Assembly (NCBI GenBank): GCA_040902585.1
Contig: JBBDXA010000133.1
Coordinates: 1-27,231 of the forward strand
Source: JBBDXA01 sp040902585
Lineage (GTDB): Bacteria > Planctomycetota > Phycisphaerae > Phycisphaerales > Phycisphaeraceae
Direction: 5' to 3'
Length of the DNA stretch: 27,231 nucleotides
Of this stretch, positions 1 through 8,887 are shown one piece after another. The number at the start of each line of letters is the position of its first letter. Position 1 is the stretch's first letter. The notes beneath the pieces are model-generated. The model was not told the origin of the DNA. It did not search any database and saw nothing but the letters and a program-made list of their open reading frames with translations. The position numbers and the translations under genes were made by a program.

Positions 1-2
1 CC

Positions 3-92
3 ATGGCACCCGATGGCGCCCGCTTCAGAAGATGGGCACGCCTGCCCGCCGCCTTCGACCGCTTACTTGACGCGACCTGCCTGACCCGGTAA
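3..92 (+). CDS. Possible 3' end of an upstream gene
   Basis: A reading frame is open from the left edge to a TAA at 90-92, just before guaB. The residues (about 29, ending in DRLLDATCLTR) resemble no family I know. It could be the tail of a gene cut by the window edge or simply untranslated DNA; there is too little to decide. Confidence 0.2.
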   Translation: MAPDGARFRRWARLPAAFDRLLDATCLTR

Positions 93-101
93 TTCTGTTA
101 C

Positions 102-1670
102 ATGGAAGCCAACCTTCACAATTCGCGTATCGCTCCCTCCTCTTCCGCTTCTTCCGCAGCCCCCGCAGCCCCCGCAGCCGGCAAGATCGTCTACGATGCG
201 CTCACGTTTGATGATGTGCTGCTCCTGCCTCAGCGCAGCGACTTCGTGCCCGGCGATGCGGATACGTCGACGCAGCTCACCAAACGCATCCGCCTGAACG
301 TGCCCCTGCTCTCGGCGCCGATGGATACCGTCACCGAAGCCTCACTCGCCATCGCCCTCGCGGCGGAAGGCGGCCTGGGTGTCATCCACAAGAACATGTC
401 CATCGAAGCCCAGGTGCGCGAAGTCACGAAAGTCAAACGCTCCGCCAACGGCGTCATCACCGATCCCGTCACGCTGCCTTCGGATGCTCCCGTCTCCGAA
501 GCCCGCAAGCTCATGCGCGAGCAGAATGTCTCGGGTATTCCCATCATCGAACGAGCCACCGGCGACAAGAACGGCAAGCACGGCCGGGTCGTGGGCATCC
601 TCACTCGCCGCGACATGCGGTTCCTCCCCAATGACGATCAGCCCATCAATCAGGTCATGACCAAGGAGCGGCTCGTCACCGCCGCTCCGGGCACGACGCT
701 CGAACAGGCGGCGAAGATTCTCTATCGCGAGAAGATCGAGAAGCTGCTGCTCGTGGATAAGGACAGCTACCTGCACGGGCTGATCACCATGCGTGACATC
801 GACAAATACGAGCAGTTCCCCAACGCCTGTCGCGACTCGCGCGGCCGCCTTCGCGTCGGGGCTGCGGTGGGCGTGCATCAGCTTGATCGCGTCGAGGCGA
901 TGATCAAGGCGGAGGTTGATGTGGTGATCGTCGATACCGCTCACGGCCACAGTCGCAACGTGATCGACACGGTCAAGGCGATCAAGGCGAAGTGGGATAT
1001 CGATGTGATCGCGGGCAATGTCGCGACGGAAGAAGGGGCTCGCGATCTGATCGAAGCGGGGGTGGATGCGGTGAAGGTCGGCATCGGGCCTGGCTCGATC
1101 TGCACGACGCGGATCGTGAGCGGTGTGGGTGTGCCGCAGGTCTCAGCGATCATGAACGCACTTGAAGCTGCGGACCCGGCGGGCGTGCCGGTCGTCGCGG
1201 ACGGCGGCATCCGCCAGAGTGGTGATATCACCAAAGCATTGGCGTGCGGTGCGAGTGCGGTGATGCTCGGCTCGCTCTTTGCGGGGCTCGATGAATCGCC
1301 CGGCGAGACAGTGATCCACATGGGCAGGCGATACAAGACCTATCGCGGCATGGGCAGCGAAGGCGCGATGATGGCGGGCAGCGCGGATCGTTACCGTCAG
1401 AGCGGCGTGACGGAGAAGCGCAAGCTGGTGCCCGAGGGTGTTGAAGGCCGCGTGCCGTACCGCGGACCGCTGAGTGATTTCGTGTATCAACTCGTGGGCG
1501 GCGTGAAGGCGGGCATGGGCTACTGCGGCACGCCCAACATGGAGGCGCTAAGAAGGGATGCCCGGTTCTGCCGCATCAGCGGCGCGGGCCTGACGGAAAG
1601 CCATCCGCATGATATTACGATCACGAAGGAGAGTCCGAATTACACGGTGGAGTATCGGCAGGAGGAGTGA
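102..1670 (+). CDS. guaB: Inosine-5'-monophosphate dehydrogenase
   Basis: Oxidises IMP to XMP with NAD+, the committed step of guanine nucleotide synthesis in the cytoplasm. The 522-residue protein has the usual order: N-terminal half-barrel starting YDALTFDDVLLLP, two CBS domains at about residues 117-245, then the rest of the (beta/alpha)8 barrel. The catalytic loop GPGSICTTRIV places the nucleophile at Cys334. The flap region YRGMGSEGAMMAG and the motif EGVEGRVPYRG are present, so the enzyme looks intact. It carries about 27 extra N-terminal residues rich in Ser, Ala and Pro before the conserved start, with no in-frame ATG between and no clear Shine-Dalgarno sequence, so the exact start is uncertain. 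It converges on the next gene with a 2-base gap. Confidence 0.97.
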   Translation: MEANLHNSRIAPSSSASSAAPAAPAAGKIVYDALTFDDVLLLPQRSDFVPGDADTSTQLTKRIRLNVPLLSAPMDTVTEASLAIALAAEGGLGVIHKNMSIEAQVREVTKVKRSANGVITDPVTLPSDAPVSEARKLMREQNVSGIPIIERATGDKNGKHGRVVGILTRRDMRFLPNDDQPINQVMTKERLVTAAPGTTLEQAAKILYREKIEKLLLVDKDSYLHGLITMRDIDKYEQFPNACRDSRGRLRVGAAVGVHQLDRVEAMIKAEVDVVIVDTAHGHSRNVIDTVKAIKAKWDIDVIAGNVATEEGARDLIEAGVDAVKVGIGPGSICTTRIVSGVGVPQVSAIMNALEAADPAGVPVVADGGIRQSGDITKALACGASAVMLGSLFAGLDESPGETVIHMGRRYKTYRGMGSEGAMMAGSADRYRQSGVTEKRKLVPEGVEGRVPYRGPLSDFVYQLVGGVKAGMGYCGTPNMEALRRDARFCRISGAGLTESHPHDITITKESPNYTVEYRQEE

Positions 1671-1672
1671 GT

Positions 1673-3271
1673 TTATGGCGGCGAAGGCTTGGACAGGAGC
1701 CGCGGTTCAGCGACCCAGTACTCGGATTTGGGAATGTGCAGAGTCCAGATGGTGCGGTCGTTGAAGTACTTGATCAGGTCAGTGTCGCTGGCCAGATCGA
1801 TTGACCGCGCCCAGACGATTTCGGATTCGTCGATCTTCGGATCGTTGAAGATCACATCGCGATGCGGCTTGACGCCGGGTTCGTAAGTCACAATGACCAG
1901 ATCGTGCCCCGGTGACTCCAGCAACTTGTCGCGAACATTCGTGCGCTGCACGACCCAGAGTGGCGGAGCGGCCCGCTGCTTGGCGTACTCGAAGCTGCGG
2001 TAGAAGAGCAGCCCGGTCAGAAGGACAAGCAGGGCGCTGCTGGCGATGAGCGGTGCGCGTCGCGATCGGAACATGTGGCTGATCCGCCGCAGTCCCTGGA
2101 CGACGAGAAAGACAATCAGCGGCGCGACAGGCGCAGGATAATGCACCTGCATCGCGAAGTTGAGGCAGACCGCGGTGAGGACGAAGAGCACGGTGAGGAG
2201 GGCGTAGAGGTTCCATCGCCGCCAGCGGACGCGAAACAGCCCGATCAGCGGAATGCTGAGGATCGGTCCGAGATAAAAGGCCCAGTAGTGGCCTAACTTC
2301 CAGGGAAGCAACCCGAAGAAGCCGGCCAGATCGCTTTGCTCGTCGTAGACGCTTTGTTCGATTTCCCACTTGGCGCGCATGATTGGCGGGGCCGATTCCG
2401 GCGGGCCGCCGCGAGGGACGAGAATGATGTTGGGAATCTCGCTGTAGGCGGCGACGTAGAGTTGATAGGGCAGTTGCAGCGGATTGCCCGTGACGCACCG
2501 GTTGTAGTGGAGGTGCGCCGCCCCGCCGATGCCCAGCACGATGGCGCAGGGCAGCACAACGCGGATCAGCTTCACGCTCAATGCTTGCCGTCGATCGCGG
2601 AGCAGCCACCAGCCGAACGCCGCAGCCGCCGAAAGGGCCAGCATGAGGCTTTCGTACGGGCGGCTGAACGACAGCAGCACCAGCGCGAATCCGATGGTGA
2701 TGCCGATGCCCACTGAGGGACGAATGGAAACCCGCCGAATCCCGCGCAGAAGCAGGGCCGCGCCGATGACGGTTGGGATGCCGCCACCGGAGTAGTAGTA
2801 GGTCCACATCGAATAGATGCCCAGATGCAGCACGAACGCGATGCCTGCGACCATTGCCCATCGCGGCGGCAGCCAGACGTAGAACATCCACGTCACTGAG
2901 GCGCACATCAGCACGAGTCCCAGCCACAATCCATAGAAAGGATGACCGCCGACGACGATTCCGATCGCCATCAACAGCGAATGTGCCGGCGGATACTTCG
3001 AGGTGTAAGTCGGCTGCGAGAGCACGTACTGCGTTTCGAAGTGTCGCCAAAGCGGATGCGGCGCGTTCGTCAGGCGTCCTTCCGCGAAGGTCTGCGCCAG
3101 GAGCATGTGGCTTAGTTCATCTTCGATGCCTCGTTCGGCCGTTCCCGGTTCAGGCAACCCCGTGATGGCGACAAGGATTCCCACGCCGACGGCGGAAATC
3201 GCAGCGACAAGGGAGATCGCCAGGAGGGGGCCCGCATGCCGCCGAGTGGCCTTGTTGGAGTCAATGGGCAT
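1673..3271 (-). CDS. GT-C fold membrane glycosyltransferase-like protein (paralogue 1)
   Basis: A 532-residue integral membrane protein with about ten hydrophobic segments. After the first membrane segment comes a loop with an acidic pair (Asp51-Glu52, in GIEDELSHMLLA), the position where GT-C (GT39/ArnT/PMT-like) enzymes keep catalytic acidic residues. The loop continues GRLTNAPHP, HFET and PTYTSKYPP, all shared with the protein at 5115-6755, so the two are paralogues. GT-C enzymes transfer sugars from polyprenyl-phosphate donors on the outer face of the membrane. Donor and acceptor cannot be read here. The soluble C-terminal part (about residues 440-532) resembles the extracytoplasmic tail of such proteins. 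The ATG at 3271 is supported by the basic residues that precede the first membrane helix. Function is inferred from topology and the acidic loop, not from a named subfamily. Confidence 0.75.
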   Translation of the reverse strand: MPIDSNKATRRHAGPLLAISLVAAISAVGVGILVAITGLPEPGTAERGIEDELSHMLLAQTFAEGRLTNAPHPLWRHFETQYVLSQPTYTSKYPPAHSLLMAIGIVVGGHPFYGLWLGLVLMCASVTWMFYVWLPPRWAMVAGIAFVLHLGIYSMWTYYYSGGGIPTVIGAALLLRGIRRVSIRPSVGIGITIGFALVLLSFSRPYESLMLALSAAAAFGWWLLRDRRQALSVKLIRVVLPCAIVLGIGGAAHLHYNRCVTGNPLQLPYQLYVAAYSEIPNIILVPRGGPPESAPPIMRAKWEIEQSVYDEQSDLAGFFGLLPWKLGHYWAFYLGPILSIPLIGLFRVRWRRWNLYALLTVLFVLTAVCLNFAMQVHYPAPVAPLIVFLVVQGLRRISHMFRSRRAPLIASSALLVLLTGLLFYRSFEYAKQRAAPPLWVVQRTNVRDKLLESPGHDLVIVTYEPGVKPHRDVIFNDPKIDESEIVWARSIDLASDTDLIKYFNDRTIWTLHIPKSEYWVAEPRLLSKPSPP

Positions 3272-3532
3272 TCACGAGTTCCCGCATCGAACGCTACTAT
3301 GGATTAAGCTACCCCCGACTCGATCCCGTTGCCACCCATTGAGTCTTCTCCGCTTGAGTCTTGTGATCTTCCCGTACACGTCGTCAGGAGTCAAAAAGTG
3401 GACGAATTTGGCAGGATGACGCAATTCAAATCTGGAGTCGGCGGCCGGTATGAACGATGACAGATGTGCCACCAGAGCGATGCGCGGAGACATCGAAAGC
3501 ATTGCCCCCGGATCGACGGCTTCATTCGCGCC
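3272..3532. other. Intergenic region between divergent GT-C genes
   Basis: This 261-base gap separates the divergent genes at 1673-3271 and 3533-5080 and should carry promoters for both. I see TTGACT on the minus strand near 3390 but no convincing -10 at the right spacing. A 100-residue minus-strand frame (3272-3574) runs through the gap and into the next gene and looks like chance. I see no RNA gene. Confidence 0.4.
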
Positions 3533-5080
3533 ATGGAAACCTCTCTTGCAAATACGCGTTCTCAAGCGATTCACACGTCGCTGCGAGTTTCGACCGCTGC
3601 GGTTTTCTTTGCTAGCCTAGCTCTCGTCATGGGGCTGAAATTCGGCGGGTGGACCGAGATCCCCTATTGGGACGCGGCGATGGGCGTATTCCCGGCCTCG
3701 CTTACGCTCGCTGAAACCGACTTCGACTACCCGTCGCTACTGGAGGCTCCGACGTTTTTCGAGGGTGGCCCCAATGTTCATGCGACATCATTGATCACGC
3801 TGGTGTATGCCGTCATCATTAAACTATCGCCGACACACACCGGCGCCTACTTCATCATTCACCTGACCAACTACATTCTTTCCGCCGGTATTGTGGCGTT
3901 ACTCTATGCATGGAGTTGGCCCCTTCTCGGGCGCGCTGGAGCCATCTTGAGCGCGTTTACCGCGCTCTTGTTTCCAGTAGTTTTCACCCAAGCAGGGCAG
4001 ATGTATTTGGAAATTCCGTGCTTATTCGCGGCAACGGCCGCCATGATGTGCTTCAAGGGCCGTCAAATCATCCAGGCCACTGTATGGTCGGCGGTTGCCG
4101 TCGCGATCAAACAGCCCGGCATCGTGGTGGCAGGTACGCTCAGCCTCTTAACTCTGTTTGACTACGGGCCTCTCTCACGGAGATTGCTGCGGGGCGCAGC
4201 TATTGCCGCGCCTTCCCTAATTGTTCTTTTTGGATTTGTCGGGTCTCATGCCGCCGCGGGCGATCGTTACACCTACATCGAATTTCTCCGGCATGTGTGG
4301 TTCTACATCAAAGCTGTTCCTGACTTGCTGATCTTGATTTGCGCAACCCCTCTATTCATTGCTCTAATGTCGCCGCGAGTTTGGCGACCGTCCACAACCC
4401 CCGACGCGGCGAGCAAATCACAGCGAATATTCTCATACGTTTTCATGTTGATGTTTCTCGCCTTTTATCTCCTAGTGCCTCTCGTCGGAACCATTCACAT
4501 GCTTCCGCGGTACTACGTCCTGATTATCCCTCTGATGATTCTTAATGTCGCGGACAGTGCTAAGGCGCTGCTTGGCCAGAAAGCGATGATGACGCTTTTA
4601 TCCGTGTGCTTGGTGTTTTCCCTGCTCAACTACAATGGCCGCCTTTATCCCCGCATACCTGGTAACAACGGCGCGATCGCAGAGCGCTCTGCAGAATACT
4701 CGGATCTTCTCAAGGCGCAGCGCGACATCTTGGCGGCGGCGGAGCAACTTCCGCCGGAGGTGCCCGTTTTCTATGGCCTGCCCGAACACTATTTCTCAAA
4801 TTATCCCGCGATGGGATACGTAGAAAGATCCATCGCCAATGGCCGATGCTTCACGTATGAACGCAAGTATGCCGTTCTCGATATTAATGAATTCCCCAAC
4901 CACTTCTTCCTCCTGCTCACCTCCGGCCCAAACCTAAACTGGGTCAAGACTCAGGCTGACAACGATCCCTCTCGATACTCAGTGAACATCTGGACGTTCC
5001 CACAGGGCAATTTTCAAACCCGTCTCATTGAGATACGTCGTCTGATACCTACGGCCCCCTCGCCACAAGGCGCTTCTTGA
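3533..5080 (+). CDS. GT-C/GT39-like membrane glycosyltransferase family protein
   Basis: A polytopic membrane protein of 515 residues from the ATG at 3533. The frame stays open to an alternative start at 3464, which would add 23 residues of unlikely content (MCHQSDARRHRKHC). After the first hydrophobic segment comes the loop GGWTEIPYWDAAMGVFPA, with an acidic residue (Asp47) where GT39-like enzymes place the catalytic Asp. Several further hydrophobic segments follow, then a C-terminal soluble region. By topology it is likely a polyprenyl-phosphate-sugar-dependent transferase acting outside the cytoplasmic membrane; the sugar is unknown. It is not closely similar to the two flanking paralogues. 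It lies in a less GC-rich stretch than guaB (hand counts of three 60-base lines gave about 43-55%). It converges with the next gene over a 34-base gap without a clear terminator. Confidence 0.65.
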   Translation: METSLANTRSQAIHTSLRVSTAAVFFASLALVMGLKFGGWTEIPYWDAAMGVFPASLTLAETDFDYPSLLEAPTFFEGGPNVHATSLITLVYAVIIKLSPTHTGAYFIIHLTNYILSAGIVALLYAWSWPLLGRAGAILSAFTALLFPVVFTQAGQMYLEIPCLFAATAAMMCFKGRQIIQATVWSAVAVAIKQPGIVVAGTLSLLTLFDYGPLSRRLLRGAAIAAPSLIVLFGFVGSHAAAGDRYTYIEFLRHVWFYIKAVPDLLILICATPLFIALMSPRVWRPSTTPDAASKSQRIFSYVFMLMFLAFYLLVPLVGTIHMLPRYYVLIIPLMILNVADSAKALLGQKAMMTLLSVCLVFSLLNYNGRLYPRIPGNNGAIAERSAEYSDLLKAQRDILAAAEQLPPEVPVFYGLPEHYFSNYPAMGYVERSIANGRCFTYERKYAVLDINEFPNHFFLLLTSGPNLNWVKTQADNDPSRYSVNIWTFPQGNFQTRLIEIRRLIPTAPSPQGAS

Positions 5081-5114
5081 CGTTTTCGGCGGTCCTTCCG
5101 GACGAGCAGGGACT

Positions 5115-6755
5115 TCACGGGTCAAGCGGAACTACGGCACTTGGATACGGTCGCAACTTCACGAGGTTCTGACTCGAGTTCACGTCGACTACCCATACCT
5201 TTCGGTTCGGATAGTAGCCTATTAATCTCTGATTCTCCTCAATGTCGAAATATCGAGCAACGACAACCTGTTGGCTATCGATCTCCGCGCCATTGAAGAC
5301 CCATTCGTGAAGTGGCACGTGACCGGGGCCTACGCGCACGAACAGTAAATGATCGCCGGGCATGCTTTCGAGTTCCTTGATAACAGCATCGCGTCCCGGC
5401 AACGTCGCGAGATCGGGATTAGGACCATTGACAATGATGGGTGCCAATTGAGCGACACACACCAACACAACCAATAGCATAGCCACTGCTGCTCCGAAAG
5501 TGCGAGGCAACCCCAGCGACATTCGACGCACACCTAGCATGAAAAGTAGAACGATTACCGATGCCGTCGGCGCAATATAATGCCGTTGACACCATGTTTC
5601 GACTGAGGCGGCCAAACACACCAACAGCAAGGCCAGCAACGGCGCGACATATCGGCGCTGACGCAGGCGCGCAATCCCCACGATAAGTGGCACGGTCAAT
5701 ACCCATCCGATAAAAAACTCCCATATATCCAACCATTCTCTCCCCTTCGTGCGGAGAACACCGCCCAATGACCTCTGCTGCAGATAATAATCACGTTCCC
5801 ATCCGACATGAAAATTCGCGAGCGATGGATGAACGTATGTTTTTATCGCGGGTGCTGACCGATTCCACAAGAAGTATTCAGTTGATGAGTATTGGTCAAG
5901 ATGCTCAACGTAGGGCAAACGCAAGGCCTCGCCGGTTACATATGTGTTGTTAATTGCCATGCCAATGAAACCACTCCCCACAACGAGCGCGGCAGGAAGC
6001 AACCCTCGCATCAAAGCGGAGTTGCGGCATCTCCAATGAAGGCGGACCCATCTTAGTAGCACAATCGCGGGGACAAGAGAGAACACAAGTCCTTCGAAAG
6101 GCCGCGAATTGGCCAAGATGATCAGCCCGACGCCCAAGACAATGGAATGTAATATCAGCGGCTGTCGAACGATGCGTGGCACTGCACCAATCACCAGCGC
6201 TCCTCCCACTGCCGCCATGCTTCCGCCCCAATAGGTCTGAACCCAATAGTCGAAGATCCCGAACTGAAGCGCAGCTATCACGCCACCAAGCAGCGCCCAT
6301 CGCGGGGGCATAAACCCCTGCAGCATCCAGCATATAGCCGCCGCCATCAGGCCGCCCCCCAACCATGCCCCGACAATAGGGTATCCCGTGAGCAATTGAC
6401 CACTCGCAAGGGTCATCCCCTGAACCGGAGGATACTTGGACATATAGGTTGGATGGCTTAGAACGTGGATGGTCTCGAAGAAAGAGGCCATCGGGTGCGA
6501 TGGATTCGTTAACCTACCGCGCGAATAGGTATCGGCCGCGAGCAGATAACTGAACTCATCATGCACGGCGGGCAACCGCGGAAAGCCGACCGCAACGCCA
6601 ACTATCGCTGAAGCCAATGTCGCGCAAACGCCGACCATTACGACTGCCACCCGCCGTCTTCGGGCCAAACCGTCAAAGCCGCGAACCATTCGCGAGAGGA
6701 TTCTTATTGGCCGAACTGAAGTCGTACCCATTTTCGTTGAATGTCCTTGTTTCAC
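5115..6755 (-). CDS. GT-C fold membrane glycosyltransferase-like protein (paralogue 2)
   Basis: A 546-residue polytopic membrane protein related to the one at 1673-3271. Shared features in order: acidic pair Asp66-Glu67 in AVHDEFSYLLAADT, then GRLTNPSHP, FFET, LSHPTYMSKYPP and MPPRWALLGG. This arrangement fits a GT-C enzyme using a lipid-linked sugar donor. The reading frame begins with GTG at 6755; an ATG eight codons in (6731) is an alternative, and neither has a strong ribosome site. It follows the aminotransferase gene by 56 bases on the same strand and may be the last gene of the glycan operon that starts at 11961. Its base composition is less GC-rich (hand counts near 47-55%) than that of paralogue 1 (about 65% in one line), suggesting a separate origin. 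The substrate cannot be read from the sequence. Confidence 0.72.
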   Translation of the reverse strand: MKQGHSTKMGTTSVRPIRILSRMVRGFDGLARRRRVAVVMVGVCATLASAIVGVAVGFPRLPAVHDEFSYLLAADTYSRGRLTNPSHPMASFFETIHVLSHPTYMSKYPPVQGMTLASGQLLTGYPIVGAWLGGGLMAAAICWMLQGFMPPRWALLGGVIAALQFGIFDYWVQTYWGGSMAAVGGALVIGAVPRIVRQPLILHSIVLGVGLIILANSRPFEGLVFSLVPAIVLLRWVRLHWRCRNSALMRGLLPAALVVGSGFIGMAINNTYVTGEALRLPYVEHLDQYSSTEYFLWNRSAPAIKTYVHPSLANFHVGWERDYYLQQRSLGGVLRTKGREWLDIWEFFIGWVLTVPLIVGIARLRQRRYVAPLLALLLVCLAASVETWCQRHYIAPTASVIVLLFMLGVRRMSLGLPRTFGAAVAMLLVVLVCVAQLAPIIVNGPNPDLATLPGRDAVIKELESMPGDHLLFVRVGPGHVPLHEWVFNGAEIDSQQVVVARYFDIEENQRLIGYYPNRKVWVVDVNSSQNLVKLRPYPSAVVPLDP

Positions 6756-6811
6756 CTAGGAATCGGTGTTATCTGGGAAATAGGGGTTGAAACTCGGCTA
6801 CAACCAGCACA

Positions 6812-7984
6812 TCACAAGCGTGCGACTCCATCGGGCAACGTCAAACGGTCCGGCAACCAAGTAGTCACAGCTTCCACGACTCGGGCCTGATCGGACTCCG
6901 TCAACCCGACGAAGCAGGGAAGGCGCAGGAGCCTGTCGGAAACATCCTCGGTGATGGGACAATCCGCAGGCGCGCCACCCGGATCCATCGCGACCTTTGA
7001 AAGGTGCAGCGGAACGTAGTGGAACACCGACAGAATGTCACATCCAGCCAGATGCTCGATCAGACTGTCACGGTCGGCCCGTGACGGGAGCAGCAGATAG
7101 TACAGGTGATAGGCCTGCTGGCAATGATCCGGAACAACCGGTTGGCGAACGCGATGTGCATTCGCCCACTCCTGCAAGGCCGCGTGATAGCGTTCCCAGA
7201 TTTGCCTTCGTTTCACCTGGATCGTTTCTCTCGACTCGAGCTGCGCCAGCAGAAACGCGGCGAGAATATCCGAAGGCAGATAGCTCGATCCGAGATCGAC
7301 CCAAGTGTACTTATCGACCTGTCCGCGGAAGAAGCGGCTGCGGTTCGTGCCCTTCTCGCGGATGATTTCAGCCCGGTCGATGAAGCGCTCGTCGTTGATC
7401 AGCAGCGCCCCGCCTTCGCCGCAGGTGATGTTCTTTGTCTCGTGAAAGCTGAGTGTCGACATGCATCCGAACGAGCCCAGCGGCCGCCCGCGGTAGCGGC
7501 CGAACAGGCCGTGGGCGTTGTCCTCGACCAGGGCGATGCCGCTTTCGTTTGCGATGGCGAGCAGTTCATCCATTTCACACGCCACGCCGGCGTAGTGAAC
7601 GGGAACGATGGCCCGTGTTCGCGGCGTGATGAGCTGGCGCACCTTCGTCTCATCGAGATTCAGCGTGTCAGGCCGAATGTCCGCGAACACGATCCGCGCA
7701 CCGCGCACCGCGAACGCATTGGCGGTCGAAACGAACGTGAACGAAGGCACGATCACTTCGTCGCCGGGCTTGATGTCCAGGAGGAACGCGGCCATCTCCA
7801 GGGCATGGGTGCAGGACGTGGTGAGCAATGCCTTGCGGGCCCCGGTCTCCTGTTCGAGGATGGACTGGCACGCGCGGGTGAAGGGGCCGTCACCGGAAAT
7901 GTGACCGCCTTCGACAGCCTTTTGGATGTACTCCAGCTCTCGCCCGGTCAGTGATGCGCGATTAAACGGAACTCTTGAAGTCAC
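6812..7984 (-). CDS. wecE: dTDP-4-dehydro-6-deoxyglucose transaminase (WecE/RffA type)
   Basis: A PLP-dependent DegT/DnrJ/EryC1/StrS-family aminotransferase of 390 residues. WecE converts dTDP-4-keto-6-deoxy-D-glucose to dTDP-4-amino-4,6-dideoxy-D-galactose using glutamate. As I remember Escherichia coli WecE, the match runs along the whole protein: LLDIKPGDEVIVPSFTFVST, VPVHYAGVACEMD, SFHETKN with the PLP lysine at Lys184, EIIREKGTNRSRFFRGQVDK, and VFHYVPLH. It starts with GTG at 7984, which overlaps the TGA of the upstream methyltransferase as GTGA, so translation is probably coupled. The sugar nucleotide supply (a dTDP-glucose 4,6-dehydratase) is not in this window. A product with a different 4-amino sugar stereochemistry is possible. 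Confidence 0.88.
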   Translation of the reverse strand: MTSRVPFNRASLTGRELEYIQKAVEGGHISGDGPFTRACQSILEQETGARKALLTTSCTHALEMAAFLLDIKPGDEVIVPSFTFVSTANAFAVRGARIVFADIRPDTLNLDETKVRQLITPRTRAIVPVHYAGVACEMDELLAIANESGIALVEDNAHGLFGRYRGRPLGSFGCMSTLSFHETKNITCGEGGALLINDERFIDRAEIIREKGTNRSRFFRGQVDKYTWVDLGSSYLPSDILAAFLLAQLESRETIQVKRRQIWERYHAALQEWANAHRVRQPVVPDHCQQAYHLYYLLLPSRADRDSLIEHLAGCDILSVFHYVPLHLSKVAMDPGGAPADCPITEDVSDRLLRLPCFVGLTESDQARVVEAVTTWLPDRLTLPDGVARL

Positions 7985-8787
7985 GGCTGGCTACTCGGTG
8001 GGATTGTAGTGGAATGGTCATCGGCCGGCCTGATGGCTTCAATGGCTTTGTAGTCGCCCAGAGCCCGGTGGTTGCCCAGCAGGCGCATGATGCCCTGACC
8101 GACGTAATAGCCCACCGCGGTCAGCCAGCGGGGCCAGCGGATGTACGCCAGCGCCAGACGCGACGGCCAGAAGTGCAGCGGCGTGACGCCGCGGATCTGA
8201 AAGCCGGCCTGCTCCATGATCCGGCAGAACCGTTTCGTACCGAGCTTCAAGACGCGATGAAGAAAAGTGCCGTGTATCGGCTCCAGCAGGATGATGCGCC
8301 CGCCGGGCTTCAGGGCGCGATGCAGGCGTTGCATGACGTCGAGGAGTTCATCACTGTTGGAGCAGGCAACAGTCAGGCAGCCCCAGAGTGTAATGAGATC
8401 GAAATCACCTTCATGATTGATCTCAAAGACGGAGCAAACCTCGTATTGCGGGTTCGCTCCCTCGGCCTGTTGCTTGGCGATTTCGACCACCTTCTCAGCG
8501 AAATCGATTCCGGTAGCGGATGCCCCTCGCTGGGATATATGTCGGGTCATGCGCCCGGTACCGCACCCGACGTCTAAGACATTCAATCCGTTGAGTTCCG
8601 GCGCGACGCGGTCAAAGAATTTTAGTTGTTCATTGTGGTAGTAGCGGTTGAGGTGATTGTTGGGCCACATGGAGATCGCGTCGCCGGAATACTCTGCCGC
8701 TTTCGCGTTCCAATAGTCCGATTTGTTGTAGATTTTCGATCGATTGAGGCGGTTCGAGATCATCGCCCGTAAGCCGCTGGCTTTCAT
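7981..8787 (-). CDS. Class I SAM-dependent methyltransferase (UbiG-like)
   Basis: A 268-residue methyltransferase. Motif I is VLDVGCGTG (residues 70-78), followed by the acidic residue of motif II in TGIDFAEKVVEIAKQQ, and LKPGGRIILLEPIHG marks the later strand. The N-terminal part (DYWNAKAAEYSGDAISMWPN) resembles UbiG-like methyltransferases. The C-terminal 80 residues contain a Trp- and Tyr-rich amphipathic stretch (ALAYIRWPRWLTAVGYYVG) that could sit on the membrane, which would fit a lipid-linked substrate. It ends by overlapping the aminotransferase start by four bases and begins 100 bases after the flippase-like gene. A role in methylating a sugar or lipid intermediate of the same pathway is inferred from position only. 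Confidence 0.85.
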   Translation of the reverse strand: MKASGLRAMISNRLNRSKIYNKSDYWNAKAAEYSGDAISMWPNNHLNRYYHNEQLKFFDRVAPELNGLNVLDVGCGTGRMTRHISQRGASATGIDFAEKVVEIAKQQAEGANPQYEVCSVFEINHEGDFDLITLWGCLTVACSNSDELLDVMQRLHRALKPGGRIILLEPIHGTFLHRVLKLGTKRFCRIMEQAGFQIRGVTPLHFWPSRLALAYIRWPRWLTAVGYYVGQGIMRLLGNHRALGDYKAIEAIRPADDHSTTIPPSSQP

Positions 8788-8887
8788 GTTCTTACCCTTG
8801 TGAATTGATTTGGTGCGGCCAACATGATGAAGTCCGATCTACAGGTTCTGAGTCATTTCTCGGTCGCTAATCAATTTTGAGTTTACC

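Noticed and set aside
1779..3050. 423-residue frame inside the first GT-C gene
   Set aside because: It is an Arg-rich shadow in another frame of the same strand; the GT-C frame has membrane segments and paralogy.
3272..3574. 100-residue minus-strand frame
   Set aside because: It fills an intergenic region and runs over the start of the divergent GT-C gene; it has no domain, no membrane helix and no ribosome site.
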